Assembly: GCF_007954505.1 (NCBI RefSeq)
Contig: NZ_CP042412.1
Coordinates: 1,922,001 to 1,986,000, forward strand
Source: Microbacterium sp. CBA3102
GTDB taxonomy: Bacteria > Actinomycetota > Actinomycetes > Actinomycetales > Microbacteriaceae
DNA: 64,000 nt
Reading direction: 5' to 3'
Shown: piece by piece, positions 16,228 to 25,294 of the stretch
Position numbering within the stretch: position 1 is the first letter of the stretch
Layout: each line of letters opens with the position of its first letter
Position numbers and translations under genes: made by a program
Notes under the pieces: generated by a model
What the model saw: only the letters and a program-made list of their open reading frames with translations
Told to the model about the DNA's origin: nothing
The model's database searches: none

Positions 16228-17637
16228 ATGTCGACCTTCAGTGGATTGAACACCGCGGCCAGCGGCCTCGCGGCGGCCCGACGGGGCATGGACGTGGTGG
16301 GACAGAACATCGCGAACCAGAAGACCGAGGGGTACACGCGTCAGCGTGTCCAGACCTCGGCCATCGCCGCCATCGCTCAGACCGGCCGCTTCAGCGTCGG
16401 CGCACAGCCGGGGCACGGTGTGTCGATCGACGGCGTGGCCCGTCTCGGCGATGCCCTGCTCGATGCCCGCGTCCGCGATTCCCTCGCCGCGTCCGGCTTC
16501 TGGTCCACCCGTGCCGTCGCCGCCACCACGATCGAGGCCTCCCTCGCCGAACCGACCGAGAACGGGCTCGCGGCCCGACTGTCGAAGTTCTGGTCGGGAT
16601 GGCAGGACCTCGCGAACACCCCCGACTCGGGGGCCGCGGCGTCCAGCATCCTGGAATCCGCGAAGGAACTCGCCTCGCAGATCGCGGGTGGGTACCGGAC
16701 GGTGGCCGGACAGTGGAACGATGCCCGCGCCGCGGCCGACCGGACGATCACCCAGGTGAACGCGGCGGCGGACCAGATCGCCGTGCTCAACGGCGAGATC
16801 CGTGACGCGCTGGCCTCGGGGCGCTCGGCGAACGAGCTCATGGACCAGCGCAGTGTGCTCGCGCAGAACGTCGCCCGCATGTCGGGTGCCGCCGCCACTC
16901 TCGAGACCGACGGCACGATGACCGTGCGCATCGGCGGCAACGCCCTCGTCGCAGGCTCCGACGCGCGCCATCTCGTCCTGGACGGACCGGCCACCATCGA
17001 CGCTGGCCAGCGCTTCACGGTCTCCTGGGCGTCCGCTCCCGGTCTGCCGGCATCGATCGACGGCGGTGAGCTCGGCGGTTCGCTCGCCGTCCTCGCCCCG
17101 GCCGCGGATGGAGGGATGCTCGCGCAGCTCGCTTCCACCTACGACGCGGTGGCGACGCGGCTGGCAGAAGCGCTGAACACCCAGCACCGCGCGGGGGTCA
17201 CATCGTCGGGACAGCCCGGCGGCGACTTCTTCACGATCCCCCCGACCGGTTCCGCCGCACTCGGGCTGAGCGTCGCCATCACAGCACCGTCGGATCTGGC
17301 GCTCGCCGCGCCGGGTGCCGGTGCCTGGGACGCGAGCAACGCCGACCTGATCTCCCAGATTGGGCGGAGCGCGACCTCGCCCGACGCGCTCTGGTCCGAC
17401 CATGTCACCCGGTTCGGTGTGGCGACGGCGGCCGATGTGCAGCGTGCGAAGGTGTCCGACGCGGCCGCGGTCGCGGCGGTCGGCGCGCAGCAGTCCGTCG
17501 CCGCCGTCGATGGCGACGAGGAGACCATCAGCCTGCTCACCTACCAGACCGCCTATCAGGCCGCGGCCCGGGTGATGACCGCGGTGGACGAAGCGCTCGA
17601 CGTGCTCATCAACCGCACGGGTCTCGTCGGACGCTGA
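16228..17637 (+). CDS. flgK: Hook-filament junction protein FlgK
   Basis: The 469-residue protein joins hook to filament. The N-terminus has STFSGLNTAASGLAAARRGM and VVGQNIANQKTEGYTRQRV. The C-terminus has ISLLTYQTAYQAAARVMTAV and DEALDVLINRTGLVG. A GGAAGGGGAT ribosome site precedes the start at 16228. The gene begins 13 bases after flgN and 13 bases separate it from flgL. Confidence 0.96.
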   Translation: MSTFSGLNTAASGLAAARRGMDVVGQNIANQKTEGYTRQRVQTSAIAAIAQTGRFSVGAQPGHGVSIDGVARLGDALLDARVRDSLAASGFWSTRAVAATTIEASLAEPTENGLAARLSKFWSGWQDLANTPDSGAAASSILESAKELASQIAGGYRTVAGQWNDARAAADRTITQVNAAADQIAVLNGEIRDALASGRSANELMDQRSVLAQNVARMSGAAATLETDGTMTVRIGGNALVAGSDARHLVLDGPATIDAGQRFTVSWASAPGLPASIDGGELGGSLAVLAPAADGGMLAQLASTYDAVATRLAEALNTQHRAGVTSSGQPGGDFFTIPPTGSAALGLSVAITAPSDLALAAPGAGAWDASNADLISQIGRSATSPDALWSDHVTRFGVATAADVQRAKVSDAAAVAAVGAQQSVAAVDGDEETISLLTYQTAYQAAARVMTAVDEALDVLINRTGLVGR

Positions 17638-17650
17638 TCGAAGGAGCATC

Positions 17651-18532
17651 ATGATCTCTCGAGTCACCTCCTCGGCCATGACGCAGACGGCCATGCGGCA
17701 GCTGCAGTCCAACCTCTCCGAGCTCGCGCGTCTGCAGGAGCAGGCCACCTCGCAGCGTGCCTTCGCCGCGCCGTCCGACGATCCGGCCGCCGCGGCAGCC
17801 GCGCTCGCGCTTCACGCGGAGCAGCGACGCAACGACCAGTACGCGCGCAACATCGACGACGGACTCGCCTGGGTCACGGCGGCCGACGGGGCGATCACCG
17901 CGAGCACCTCACTGCTCGGGCGGGTCCGCGACCTCACCGCACAGGGCGCGAACGACGGCGCGCTCGACGCCGTGGCCAAGGAAGCACTGGCCGTGGAACT
18001 CGAAGGCCTCCGCGAGGAGCTCTTCGCCCAGGCGAACACCCGGCTGCTCGGACGCTCCGTGTTCGCCGGAACGTCGGACACGGCAGCCTTCGCCGCCGAC
18101 TACAGCCACAGTGGCGTACCGGGCGCGGAGGTGACCCGACGGGTCTCCGACGGTGCCTCCGTGCGCGTCGACACCGATGGCGCCGCCGTCTTCGGAACCG
18201 GGGACGACTCGGTGTTCGCGTTGGTGGACCGGATCGTCGCCGATCTCCGTTCCGGTACCAACGTCGGACCGCGACTCGCGGAGATCGATGCGCGTCGCAC
18301 GGCCATGCTCGGGGTCCAGGGGTCGGTGGGCACCCGTCAATCTCAGATCGAACGCGCCAAGGAGGCGGCAGTGCAGAATTCCGTGTCCCTCGAGTCTCGC
18401 CGCACGGCGGTCGAGGACGTCGATTCGATCGAAGTGCTCGTGCGCCTCCAGGCGCAGGAACTCGTGTATCGCTCCGCGCTCGCGGTGAACGCGCGGGTGC
18501 TCCAGCCGTCGCTGATGGACTTCCTCCGATGA
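17651..18532 (+). CDS. flgL: Hook-filament junction protein FlgL
   Basis: The 293-residue junction protein is related to flagellin. The N-terminal half has ISRVTSSAMTQTAMRQLQSN and the conserved PSDDPAAAAAALAL. The C-terminus has VLVRLQAQELVYRSALAVNA and the final LMDFLR. An AAGGAGCATC ribosome site precedes it. It overlaps fliW by four bases. Confidence 0.95.
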   Translation: MISRVTSSAMTQTAMRQLQSNLSELARLQEQATSQRAFAAPSDDPAAAAAALALHAEQRRNDQYARNIDDGLAWVTAADGAITASTSLLGRVRDLTAQGANDGALDAVAKEALAVELEGLREELFAQANTRLLGRSVFAGTSDTAAFAADYSHSGVPGAEVTRRVSDGASVRVDTDGAAVFGTGDDSVFALVDRIVADLRSGTNVGPRLAEIDARRTAMLGVQGSVGTRQSQIERAKEAAVQNSVSLESRRTAVEDVDSIEVLVRLQAQELVYRSALAVNARVLQPSLMDFLR

Positions 18533-18900
18533 CCGCGGCGCTGACTTTCCTCGCCCCGCCTCCCGGACTCGCGCCGCATGTCGACTTCGCCCTGGCCCCG
18601 GTCGACGGCGCCGACGGACTGTTCGCGATGCGGGCCGTGCAGGACGCGGAGCTGCGGCTCTACCTCGTCGATCCGCGGACGGTGCTGAGCGAGTACGCGC
18701 CGATCCTCACCGACGAGCAGGCCGACGCACTCGCTCTCCGCGACGCCGAAGACGCACTGATCCTCGTGGTCGCCCACCCGTCGGCGGAGGGCGTGAGCGT
18801 GAACCTGCTCGCGCCGGTGATCGTGAACCGCACGACGGGGGCCGCGTCGCAGGTGATCCTCGAGGACCAGGACTACCCGTTGCGCGCACCCTTGGGCTGA
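18529..18900 (+). CDS. fliW: Flagellar assembly factor FliW
   Basis: The 123-residue protein shows the FliW pattern: PVDGADGLFAMRAVQDAELR, LYLVDP, and near the end VNLLAPVIVNRTTGAASQVI. FliW sequesters the RNA-binding regulator CsrA until flagellin is exported and so couples flagellin synthesis to secretion. The usual partner gene csrA is not in this window. It overlaps flgL by ATGA and ends the operon. Confidence 0.9.
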   Translation: MTAALTFLAPPPGLAPHVDFALAPVDGADGLFAMRAVQDAELRLYLVDPRTVLSEYAPILTDEQADALALRDAEDALILVVAHPSAEGVSVNLLAPVIVNRTTGAASQVILEDQDYPLRAPLG

Positions 18901-18948
18901 GCCGTCGTTCTCGGCCGGTCCAGGCCGTTCTCCCAGCGGAACCACGGC

Positions 18949-18954
18949 TAATCT
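18949..18954 (+). promoter_or_regulatory. -10 box of tsaB, predicted leaderless start
   Basis: TAATCT lies exactly six bases before the GTG start of tsaB, so transcription should begin at or next to the start codon. Five other genes in the window share this spacing. GGAAGG between box and GTG is too close to act as a ribosome site. Confidence 0.55.
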
Positions 18955-18960
18955 GGAAGG

Positions 18961-19578
18961 GTGATCCTCGCCGTCGACACCTCCCTGGGTACCGCTGTGG
19001 CCCTCATCGATGCCGACGGGGACCTCCGCGCCGAGGCGAGTGCAGCCGACCCGCTCGGCCATGCCGAGATCATCGGCGACCTGCTGGTCGAGGTGCTCGC
19101 ACAGGCCGGAGCTGGAGCGGTGACCCACGTCGTCGCCGGCATGGGACCCGGACCGTTCACCGGACTGCGGATCGGCATCGCCGCAGCACGAGCCTTCGCG
19201 CTCGGACGCGACATCCCCGTGATCGCGGTGCCCAGCCATTTCGCGGCCGCGCTCGCCGCGACCGAGACCGAGCCGGGGCCGTTCGCCGTCGTCACCGACG
19301 CGCGCCGACGCGAGGTCGCGATCACGGTCTTCGACGGGATCGACGCCGACGGGATTCCGCACGTCGTCGCCGAGACGGTCCTGGTGCGCGCGGCGAACGC
19401 CGACGCACACCTCGACGGCATCCGACGCATCGACGTCGCGACGCTCTCCGCGCGGGACCTCGCCCGGATCGGCGCGCGCGCCCTCGCCGCCGGTCGTGTG
19501 TTGACGGACGATGAGCCCCTCTATCTGCGGAACCCGGATGTGACGCTGCCCGGTGCCCCGAAGAAGGTGGGGACGTGA
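18961..19578 (+). CDS. tsaB: tRNA t6A synthesis protein TsaB
   Basis: The 205-residue protein is the inactive ASKHA-fold partner of TsaD in N6-threonylcarbamoyladenosine synthesis. It has ILAVDTSLGTAVALIDADGD at the N-terminus and VVAGMGPGPFTGLRIGIAAA near residue 58, the standard TsaB motifs. The start is GTG at 18961. It forms an operon with rimI and tsaD through four-base overlaps. tsaE, often next to tsaB, is not present, as fliW directly precedes it. Confidence 0.95.
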   Translation: MILAVDTSLGTAVALIDADGDLRAEASAADPLGHAEIIGDLLVEVLAQAGAGAVTHVVAGMGPGPFTGLRIGIAAARAFALGRDIPVIAVPSHFAAALAATETEPGPFAVVTDARRREVAITVFDGIDADGIPHVVAETVLVRAANADAHLDGIRRIDVATLSARDLARIGARALAAGRVLTDDEPLYLRNPDVTLPGAPKKVGT

Positions 19579-20063
19579 CCCTCCGCGACGCCGTGCCCGA
19601 CGACCTCGACGCGATCATGATGATTGAGAACCGCTCCTTCCCGACCGATGCCTGGAGCCGGGAGACCATGGCGTCCGAGCTCGCCAGCCTGCACGGCCGG
19701 TACCTGGTCGATGAGCACGAGGGGAGTGTGATCGGCTACGGCGGGGTACGGGCCCTGCGTGGGAGCCTCGACGCCGATATCCAGACCATCGCGCTCCTCA
19801 GCGAGTACCGCGGCCAGGGCCGTGGCCGGGCGCTCCTGCGCGCGCTGCTCGCCGCCGCCGCGGAGCGCGGTGCCGGCGAGGTGTTCCTCGAGGTCAGGGC
19901 CGACAACCCCGCGGCCGAGGGCCTCTACCTCGCCGAAGGCTTCACCGAGATCGGCCGTCGTCCCCGCTACTATCAGCCGGATGATGTGGACGCGATCGTG
20001 ATGCGCCTGGACCTGCGCCGCCACCCGGTCGCGCGGGACGAGTCCGAGGAGGCGACGGCATGA
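19575..20063 (+). CDS. rimI: Ribosomal protein alanine acetyltransferase RimI-like (GNAT)
   Basis: The 162-residue GNAT-fold acetyltransferase has the acetyl-CoA loop [19 protein letters not shown] near residues 76-94, then [20 protein letters not shown] and [12 protein letters not shown], the RimI signature. RimI acetylates the N-terminus of ribosomal protein S18. It lies between tsaB and tsaD with four-base overlaps on both sides, its usual position. The start at 19575 is GTG, overlapping the tsaB stop as GTGA. Confidence 0.93.
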   Translation: MTLRDAVPDDLDAIMMIENRSFPTDAWSRETMASELASLHGRYLVDEHEGSVIGYGGVRALRGSLDADIQTIALLSEYRGQGRGRALLRALLAAAAERGAGEVFLEVRADNPAAEGLYLAEGFTEIGRRPRYYQPDDVDAIVMRLDLRRHPVARDESEEATA

Positions 20064-21127
20064 ACGAGCCTCTGGTCCTCGGCATCGAGACGAGCTGCGA
20101 CGAGACCGGCATCGGAATCGTCCGCGGGCGCACCCTGCTGTCGAACACGATCGCGTCGAGCATGGACGAGCACGCCCGCTACGGCGGCGTCGTGCCCGAG
20201 GTCGCGGCCAGGGCACATCTCGAGGCGCTCCAACCCGCCATCGATGCGGCGCTCGCCGAAGCGGGTGTGGGCCTCGACGAGATCGACGCGGTGGCCGTCA
20301 CGAGCGGTCCTGGTCTCGCGGGCGCGCTGATGGTGGGCGTGGGCGCGGCGAAGGGCCTCGCTGTCTCGATCGACAAACCGCTGTATGCCGTCAATCACCT
20401 CGTCGGCCACATCGCCGCCGACATCCTGACCGGCGGCTCCGCACCGCTCGAGTATCCGACGATCGCCCTGCTGGTATCCGGTGGGCACACCTCGCTGCTG
20501 CACGTCCGCGATCTCACGACCGACGTCGAACTGCTCGGCGAGACCATGGACGACGCCGCAGGCGAAGCCTTCGACAAGGTCGCCCGGCTCCTCTCGCTGC
20601 CCTACCCGGGTGGTCCCGAGATCGACCGCGCGGCGGCCGATGGCGATCCGGAGGCTATCCGCTTCCCCCGTGGTCTCTCCCGGGCCTCCGATCTGGCGAA
20701 GCATCGCTATGACTTCTCGTTCTCCGGACTGAAGACGGCCGTGGCCCGCTGGGTCGAGCGGTGCGAAGCGGAGGGGGTCGAGGTGCCGGTGGCAGACGTC
20801 GCCGCGAGCTTCCGTGAGGCCGTCGTCGATGTGCTCGTGACCAAGGCGCTCGCCGCCTGCGCGGATCTCGGCGTGCCGAGACTGCTCCTCGGCGGCGGGG
20901 TGATCGCGAACCGGCGCCTGCGCGAGGTCGCCCTCCGACGTGCCGCCGAGGCCGGCGTCACCGTCCGCATTCCCCCTCTCTCGCTGTGCACCGACAACGG
21001 CGCCATGATCGCGGCCCTGGCGTCGGAGCTGATCTCCTCGGGGCGTCCGCCGTCGCGCTTGACGTTCGGCGCGGACTCGACCCTTCCGGTGACCGAGATC
21101 CAGATCGCGGAGGGGGCGCCCGTATGA
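20060..21127 (+). CDS. tsaD: tRNA t6A threonylcarbamoyltransferase TsaD
   Basis: The 355-residue catalytic subunit transfers threonylcarbamoyl to A37 of ANN-decoding tRNAs. It has [15 protein letters not shown] at the N-terminus, the metal-binding HLVGH at residues 113-117, GAGEAF-like [15 protein letters not shown], and the C-terminal [13 protein letters not shown]. Length is normal. The start overlaps rimI by ATGA, and its own stop overlaps the next gene by ATGA. Confidence 0.97.
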   Translation: MNEPLVLGIETSCDETGIGIVRGRTLLSNTIASSMDEHARYGGVVPEVAARAHLEALQPAIDAALAEAGVGLDEIDAVAVTSGPGLAGALMVGVGAAKGLAVSIDKPLYAVNHLVGHIAADILTGGSAPLEYPTIALLVSGGHTSLLHVRDLTTDVELLGETMDDAAGEAFDKVARLLSLPYPGGPEIDRAAADGDPEAIRFPRGLSRASDLAKHRYDFSFSGLKTAVARWVERCEAEGVEVPVADVAASFREAVVDVLVTKALAACADLGVPRLLLGGGVIANRRLREVALRRAAEAGVTVRIPPLSLCTDNGAMIAALASELISSGRPPSRLTFGADSTLPVTEIQIAEGAPV

Positions 21128-21612
21128 GCGACACCTCGGGTGCGGCCGAGGCGAAGGCCTCACCCACCCCGCCGACGCGCATCGAGAGCCCGAGCGAGCA
21201 GGTCGAGCAGCATCCGGCTGCGGCCGCGCGGCTTCCCGGAGCCCGCCGGGAGGGGTATGCCAAGTTCCCCACCGGCCCTGTCGGCATCGAACCCGTGGTC
21301 GCGAGCGGTCCCGACATCGACGCGCGAGACGACGTGGAGTGGGAGCCGTCGACCGATGCCTCGCCCATCGACGACACTCGACTCGCGCCGTGGGCGCTGC
21401 TGGCGGCGATCGTCGCGCTCGGAGCCTCGTTCTTCGTCGGCTGGGGGATCCCCGTCGCGATCGTCGCGGTCATCGCCGCGGCCATGTCGTTGCGTCGCCC
21501 GGTCGAGAGTCGGGCGATCGCGCGGTGGGCGCTCGTGCTGGGTCTCTGCGCGACCGTCTACAGTCTGGGGTGGCTGGTCTGGGCGGGCATGCAGTTCGAG
21601 AAGCTCGGGTGA
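21124..21612 (+). CDS. Hypothetical two-helix membrane protein
   Basis: The 162-residue protein has a ~95-residue soluble, Pro/Ala/Asp-rich N-terminus and then hydrophobic segments near residues 88-120 ([30 protein letters not shown]) and 135-155. The start at 21124 overlaps the tsaD stop by ATGA, so it may be co-transcribed with the t6A genes. The layout resembles DUF4190-type small membrane proteins. No function can be assigned. Confidence 0.8.
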   Translation: MSDTSGAAEAKASPTPPTRIESPSEQVEQHPAAAARLPGARREGYAKFPTGPVGIEPVVASGPDIDARDDVEWEPSTDASPIDDTRLAPWALLAAIVALGASFFVGWGIPVAIVAVIAAAMSLRRPVESRAIARWALVLGLCATVYSLGWLVWAGMQFEKLG

Positions 21613-21616
21613 CCGG

Positions 21617-22753
21617 ATGCTCGACGCCGAGGAATCGGAGGAGCTGCGCTCCCTGCACGCACGGGCCTATGGCCGCGACTCCGCACTGACGGCCGCTGAG
21701 GCGGTGCGGCTCCGCGAACTCGAGGACCGCCGGCGGACCACGGCCGCTGCGCCGAAGAGCGAGGAGCCGACGCAGGTCGAGGAGCCGACGCAGCTCCCAC
21801 ACGCGGCGCACGTCGATGGGACGGACTCCGTCGGGCCGTCGCCGGGTGAGCGCCGCGATGAGCCTTCGCCGGCGGATCGGTCGGGAGGCGAGATGTCCGA
21901 GCCGATCGCGGAGGCACACGCCTCACCGGGATCGTCCCTACGGTCGTTGCTCGTCGTGACGCGATCGCACTGGCGACCGGTCGCCTTCGCCACCGTGGCC
22001 GTACTCCTGGTCGGGTTGGGTGTGGGGTGGCTCGCCTTCGGTCGGTCCCACGACGCACCCGTCGCGCTGTCCCCTGAGCAGCAGCAGTGGGAGGACGACC
22101 TCGTCGCGGGTGGGGACTACGATCCCGGCTCGGTCCGTGCGCTCGGAGTGGAGGAGGGAGCGGTCATCTGGACCGCGACGAAGGACGGTCGCGAGCGCAC
22201 GTGTCTGATCCTGAGCACGGGCGATGTGACCCTGCCCAACTGCGACGAGACGGAGTCCGTGTCCGCGCAGGGCATCTACGGTTCGATCACGGTGCGCTCC
22301 GAAGAAGACCTGCAGCGGCAGATCAGCGCGCAGATGCTCTTCACCGCGTCGGGTGAGCCTGCCGTCGCGGTGAACTCGTACGACTACGATCCGACGCAGA
22401 CGGGGCTCACGTATGCGAACGAGGAGGAGTCGCAGACCGCGGCGCGACTGACGCGCGAGGGCTTCGACGCCGGTTCCCTCTGGGTGGTCGGCTACGACGG
22501 CGACGTCCCGCTCTGGACCGCCGTGGAGCGTGACTCGCAGAACTCCTGTCTGATCTACGACGGATCCACCGACGATTCCCCGCAGACGTGCCTCGATCCC
22601 GAGACGATGCAGGAGCAGGGGGCGAGTCTGGTCCTCAACGTCGTCGACGCCGATTCCGGTGCCGTCACGCACTTCGAACTGGCCTCGAGCACGGGCGCCG
22701 GCTACCTCGTCATCACCCACGAAGCGGACGCCGCCGGTGCAGCCGAGGACTGA
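21617..22753 (+). CDS. Membrane-anchored protein with paired Cys-containing repeats (paralogue 1)
   Basis: The 378-residue protein starts with ESEELRSLHARAYGRDSALT, a charged ~40-residue motif shared with the next gene. An acidic Pro-rich linker follows, one transmembrane helix lies at about 122-142, and an extracellular part follows. The extracellular part holds two copies of a unit: residues ~169-209 (DPGSVRALGV, VIWTAT, TCLIL, C209) and ~283-325 (DAGSLWVVGY, PLWTAV, SCLIY, C325). Two cysteines per unit suggest disulfides. It begins four bases after the previous stop. I do not recognise the family. Confidence 0.8.
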   Translation: MLDAEESEELRSLHARAYGRDSALTAAEAVRLRELEDRRRTTAAAPKSEEPTQVEEPTQLPHAAHVDGTDSVGPSPGERRDEPSPADRSGGEMSEPIAEAHASPGSSLRSLLVVTRSHWRPVAFATVAVLLVGLGVGWLAFGRSHDAPVALSPEQQQWEDDLVAGGDYDPGSVRALGVEEGAVIWTATKDGRERTCLILSTGDVTLPNCDETESVSAQGIYGSITVRSEEDLQRQISAQMLFTASGEPAVAVNSYDYDPTQTGLTYANEEESQTAARLTREGFDAGSLWVVGYDGDVPLWTAVERDSQNSCLIYDGSTDDSPQTCLDPETMQEQGASLVLNVVDADSGAVTHFELASSTGAGYLVITHEADAAGAAED

Positions 22754-23912
22754 CGCCGAGGAGCTTCGGGCGCTGCAGCAGCGGGCCTACGGCCGCGGGA
22801 CACGGCTGACGGAGGGGGAGGCCGAGCGCCTGCGCGAGCTGGAGGAGCAACGCCGCTCTCCGATCGAGTCCCCGCCGTCGGCAGTCGACGAAGCCGGTGC
22901 AGATCCCTCGGCGGACGACGAGGATCCCGCTGCGGAAGAAGCGCCTGCGGACGCGTCGGTCGAACCTTCCGTGCCGGTCGCGCCTGCCGTCAGCGACGAA
23001 CCCGTGCCTCGCCGGGGCGCGCTGCGGCAGCACGTCGTGGCTGCGATCGCGGGGGTCGCCGTCGTGCTCGCGGTCGGCATCGGAGCCGGCTGGGCACTGT
23101 TCTCGCCGCGGGTCGCGAGTATTCCCCTGACCGGAGAGCAGCAGCAGCGACGTGCCGAACTCTCGGCCTCGACGTTCGATCCCGGCTCCGTCCGTGCGGT
23201 CGCCGCGTCGGACGACGCCCTGGTCTGGTACGCGACCAGGGAGGACGGCGCCCTGAGCTGCATGGTCCTCGATGTGAGCGGTCGGGAGCAGACGGACTGT
23301 CTCCCGGTCGACGAGGTCGACAACGGGTTGACCGCGGTTCTCCCCGTGGAAGCGGACGGGACGATCGGCGAGGAGTCTTCCGGCGACGGGGCCTTCGGCG
23401 TGGAGACGGTCATCGCCACGTTGCGCCTGTCGGTCGACGGTGAGCCGATGGTGGGGATCCAGCGCTGGGGCGGACCGTCCTCGCTGGCGGCGGAGTTCCC
23501 GGAAGCGGTGCGCGATCGCGCCGAGGAGCTGGCAGCGGACGGCTTCGGCTTCGGGCTCTCATTGATCACCATGTTCCGGGGGGAGCCGGTCTGGCTCGCC
23601 GACCGCCTCTCGGCGCAGGGCACGACGGACAGGTGCCTGATCGTCGACGCGGGCGGACCCATGGCGTGCGTACCGTTCGAGACGGCGGTGGAAGGAGGGC
23701 TCGCCACGCAGGTCGTCGACGACGACACGCGCGACGGCAGGGCGACGATCACGGCGCTCGAGCTGAGGTTCACGGGGCAGCAGAACGCGTATCTGGTGGT
23801 CGCCGAGGGCGTGCCCGTCGCCATCGTCCCGCCGGGCGAGTCGTTCTTCGTCGAGGCGCCACCCGGAGACCCGATCGAGATCGCACCGCCGGGGGCGGGA
23901 ACCGGCGGCTGA
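22737..23912 (+). CDS. Membrane-anchored protein with paired Cys-containing repeats (paralogue 2)
   Basis: The 391-residue protein is a tandem paralogue of the preceding gene. It has the same layout: N-terminal DAEELRALQQRAYGRGTRLT, an acidic linker, a transmembrane helix at about 100-121, and two extracellular units with C175/C188 and C300/C311 (FDPGSVRAVAASDDALVWYA; CLIVDAGG). The start is GTG at 22737, which places the homologous motif at the N-terminus and overlaps paralogue 1 by 17 bases. An ~30-residue tail after the second unit (IVPPGESFFVEAPPGDPIEI) is absent from paralogue 1. Function unknown. Confidence 0.8.
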   Translation: MQPRTDAEELRALQQRAYGRGTRLTEGEAERLRELEEQRRSPIESPPSAVDEAGADPSADDEDPAAEEAPADASVEPSVPVAPAVSDEPVPRRGALRQHVVAAIAGVAVVLAVGIGAGWALFSPRVASIPLTGEQQQRRAELSASTFDPGSVRAVAASDDALVWYATREDGALSCMVLDVSGREQTDCLPVDEVDNGLTAVLPVEADGTIGEESSGDGAFGVETVIATLRLSVDGEPMVGIQRWGGPSSLAAEFPEAVRDRAEELAADGFGFGLSLITMFRGEPVWLADRLSAQGTTDRCLIVDAGGPMACVPFETAVEGGLATQVVDDDTRDGRATITALELRFTGQQNAYLVVAEGVPVAIVPPGESFFVEAPPGDPIEIAPPGAGTGG

Positions 23913-23919
23913 AAACGGA

Positions 23920-25131
23920 TCAGCTCGCGGCGGAGACCCGGTCGGCGAGGATCGCCACGCGTCGATCGCCGATGCGGGCGAGGATCAGCGTCGCCTCCTG
24001 GTCTCCCCGCAGCGTGAGCTTCTTGCGGAAGGCCGCCGGGTCGACGTCGACCCCACGCTTCTTGATCTCGAGTCGGCCGATGCCGTGCGCCTTCAGCGCT
24101 GTGCTGATCGCCTTGGGGTTCGCCGGCATCGTCTCGCGCACGCGGAAGGACTGCACGAAGGGGCTCGTCAGCGCCGAATCGGAGGTCAGGTAGGCGATGT
24201 GCTCGTCGAGCATCCCGGCGTCGAGGCTCCTGGCCACATCGCCGATCAGACGCGCACGGATGACGGCACCGTCGGGTTCGTGCAGGAAAGCGCCGAGCTC
24301 ACGCACCGGCTCATCGACGGCATCTGCGGGTGCGGTGAGCTCGTGAGACCGGTCGTCGCGGATCACCAGGGCCGCGCGGCGAACCCCCTTACGGGCGAGG
24401 GCGCCGCTCCACACCACGAGCTCGACGACACTGCCGTCGGCACTCACCCACTGCGACTCCGCGTCGGCGGGCAGCGCATCTCGGTCGTGCGCGGGGCCGA
24501 GCTTGATGCCCGTGGACACGCGGCGTGCGACGTCGAACGCCCAGTCGAGGGAGGGGGAGTAGTCGTCGGCCGACACGCGCCGCGTCTCCCCGTGACCGGA
24601 GGTGCGTCGGGCGGGATCCATCCAGATCGCCCGGTCGTCGGCGGCGGGCATCGTCTCGAAGGCGTCTTCGGCGGTGTCATGGCGCACCACTGCGCCGTCA
24701 CCGAACGGCGCGAGGTTGTAGGCGGCGATCGCGGCGGTGACCTCATCGGCGTCGACCGCCAGCACGTCGAGCCCGGCGCCGGTGAAAGCCAGCGCGTCGC
24801 CGCCGATCCCGCAGCCGAGGTCGGCGACAGCCGTGAATCCCGCGCTGCGGATCCGCTGCGCGTGGCGAGCGGCGACTCCGAGCCTGGTGGCCTGCTCCAG
24901 GCCCGCCCGGGTGAACAGCATGCGTCCGGCGAACGGTCCGAACTTGGCGGCAGCCTTGGATCGCAGGTGAGCCTGTCCGACGACCGCGGAGACCAGGTCG
25001 GGGGAGTGGCCGGCGGCGCGCAGCCTCGAGACCGCGCGAGCGACGTCGGAACTCGATCCGACCGTCCCGACAGCGTCGAGGAGTTCGAGACCGGCGGGGG
25101 TCAGCAGGGCGCGCAGCTCGGACATCTCCAC
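23920..25131 (-). CDS. Class I SAM-dependent methyltransferase with THUMP-like domain
   Basis: The 403-residue protein has a class I methyltransferase core with the SAM-binding VADLGCGIGGDALAF near residues 104-118 and VDADEVTAAIAAYNLAPFGD after it. An IWMDPARRTSG segment near residue 167 resembles the catalytic DPPR/DPAR loop. The C-terminus (IGRLEIKKRGVDVDPAAFRK) matches the THUMP-like domain found on this actinobacterial family. The target is probably RNA but is not known. The GTG start at 25131 fits a -10 box six bases upstream; ATG at 25125 is the alternative. Confidence 0.87.
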   Translation of the reverse strand: MEMSELRALLTPAGLELLDAVGTVGSSSDVARAVSRLRAAGHSPDLVSAVVGQAHLRSKAAAKFGPFAGRMLFTRAGLEQATRLGVAARHAQRIRSAGFTAVADLGCGIGGDALAFTGAGLDVLAVDADEVTAAIAAYNLAPFGDGAVVRHDTAEDAFETMPAADDRAIWMDPARRTSGHGETRRVSADDYSPSLDWAFDVARRVSTGIKLGPAHDRDALPADAESQWVSADGSVVELVVWSGALARKGVRRAALVIRDDRSHELTAPADAVDEPVRELGAFLHEPDGAVIRARLIGDVARSLDAGMLDEHIAYLTSDSALTSPFVQSFRVRETMPANPKAISTALKAHGIGRLEIKKRGVDVDPAAFRKKLTLRGDQEATLILARIGDRRVAILADRVSAAS

Positions 25132-25137
25132 GCCCTC

Positions 25138-25143
25138 AGCCTA
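25138..25143 (-). promoter_or_regulatory. -10 box of the methyltransferase gene, predicted leaderless
   Basis: On the minus strand TAGGCT lies six bases before the GTG at 25131, the same geometry as five other genes in this window. This supports GTG over the ATG at 25125. Confidence 0.5.
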
Positions 25144-25176
25144 ATTCCCCGCCACGCGCGGAGCCGTCTCGAGCGG

Positions 25177-25213
25177 GTGTGCTGGCACTCGCATTGCGTG
25201 AGTGCCAGCACAC
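25177..25213 (+). promoter_or_regulatory. CIRCE-like HrcA operator 1 upstream of groES
   Basis: Perfect 14-base inverted arms surround a 9-base spacer. The inner arms GGCACTC and GAGTGCC match the CIRCE core GCACTC-N9-GAGTGC. It overlaps the groES -35 box, so bound HrcA would block polymerase. Confidence 0.85.
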
Positions 25214-25223
25214 CGCCTACACT
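25194..25223 (+). promoter_or_regulatory. groES promoter
   Basis: TTGCGT at 25194-25199 and TACACT at 25218-25223 are 18 bases apart. The expected transcription start near 25230 falls inside the second CIRCE element. Confidence 0.6.
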
Positions 25224-25227
25224 GGCA

Positions 25228-25254
25228 TTAGCACTCTCGGGTTGAGAGTGCGAA
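25228..25254 (+). promoter_or_regulatory. CIRCE HrcA operator 2 upstream of groES
   Basis: TTAGCACTC-N9-GAGTGCGAA differs from the CIRCE consensus TTAGCACTC-N9-GAGTGCTAA at one base. It sits at the predicted transcription start. Together with operator 1 it indicates tight HrcA repression relieved by heat shock. Confidence 0.88.
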
Positions 25255-25294
25255 CAAGTCTTTCGTGTCAGCGTCAAGAAAGAAGAGGTAGACC

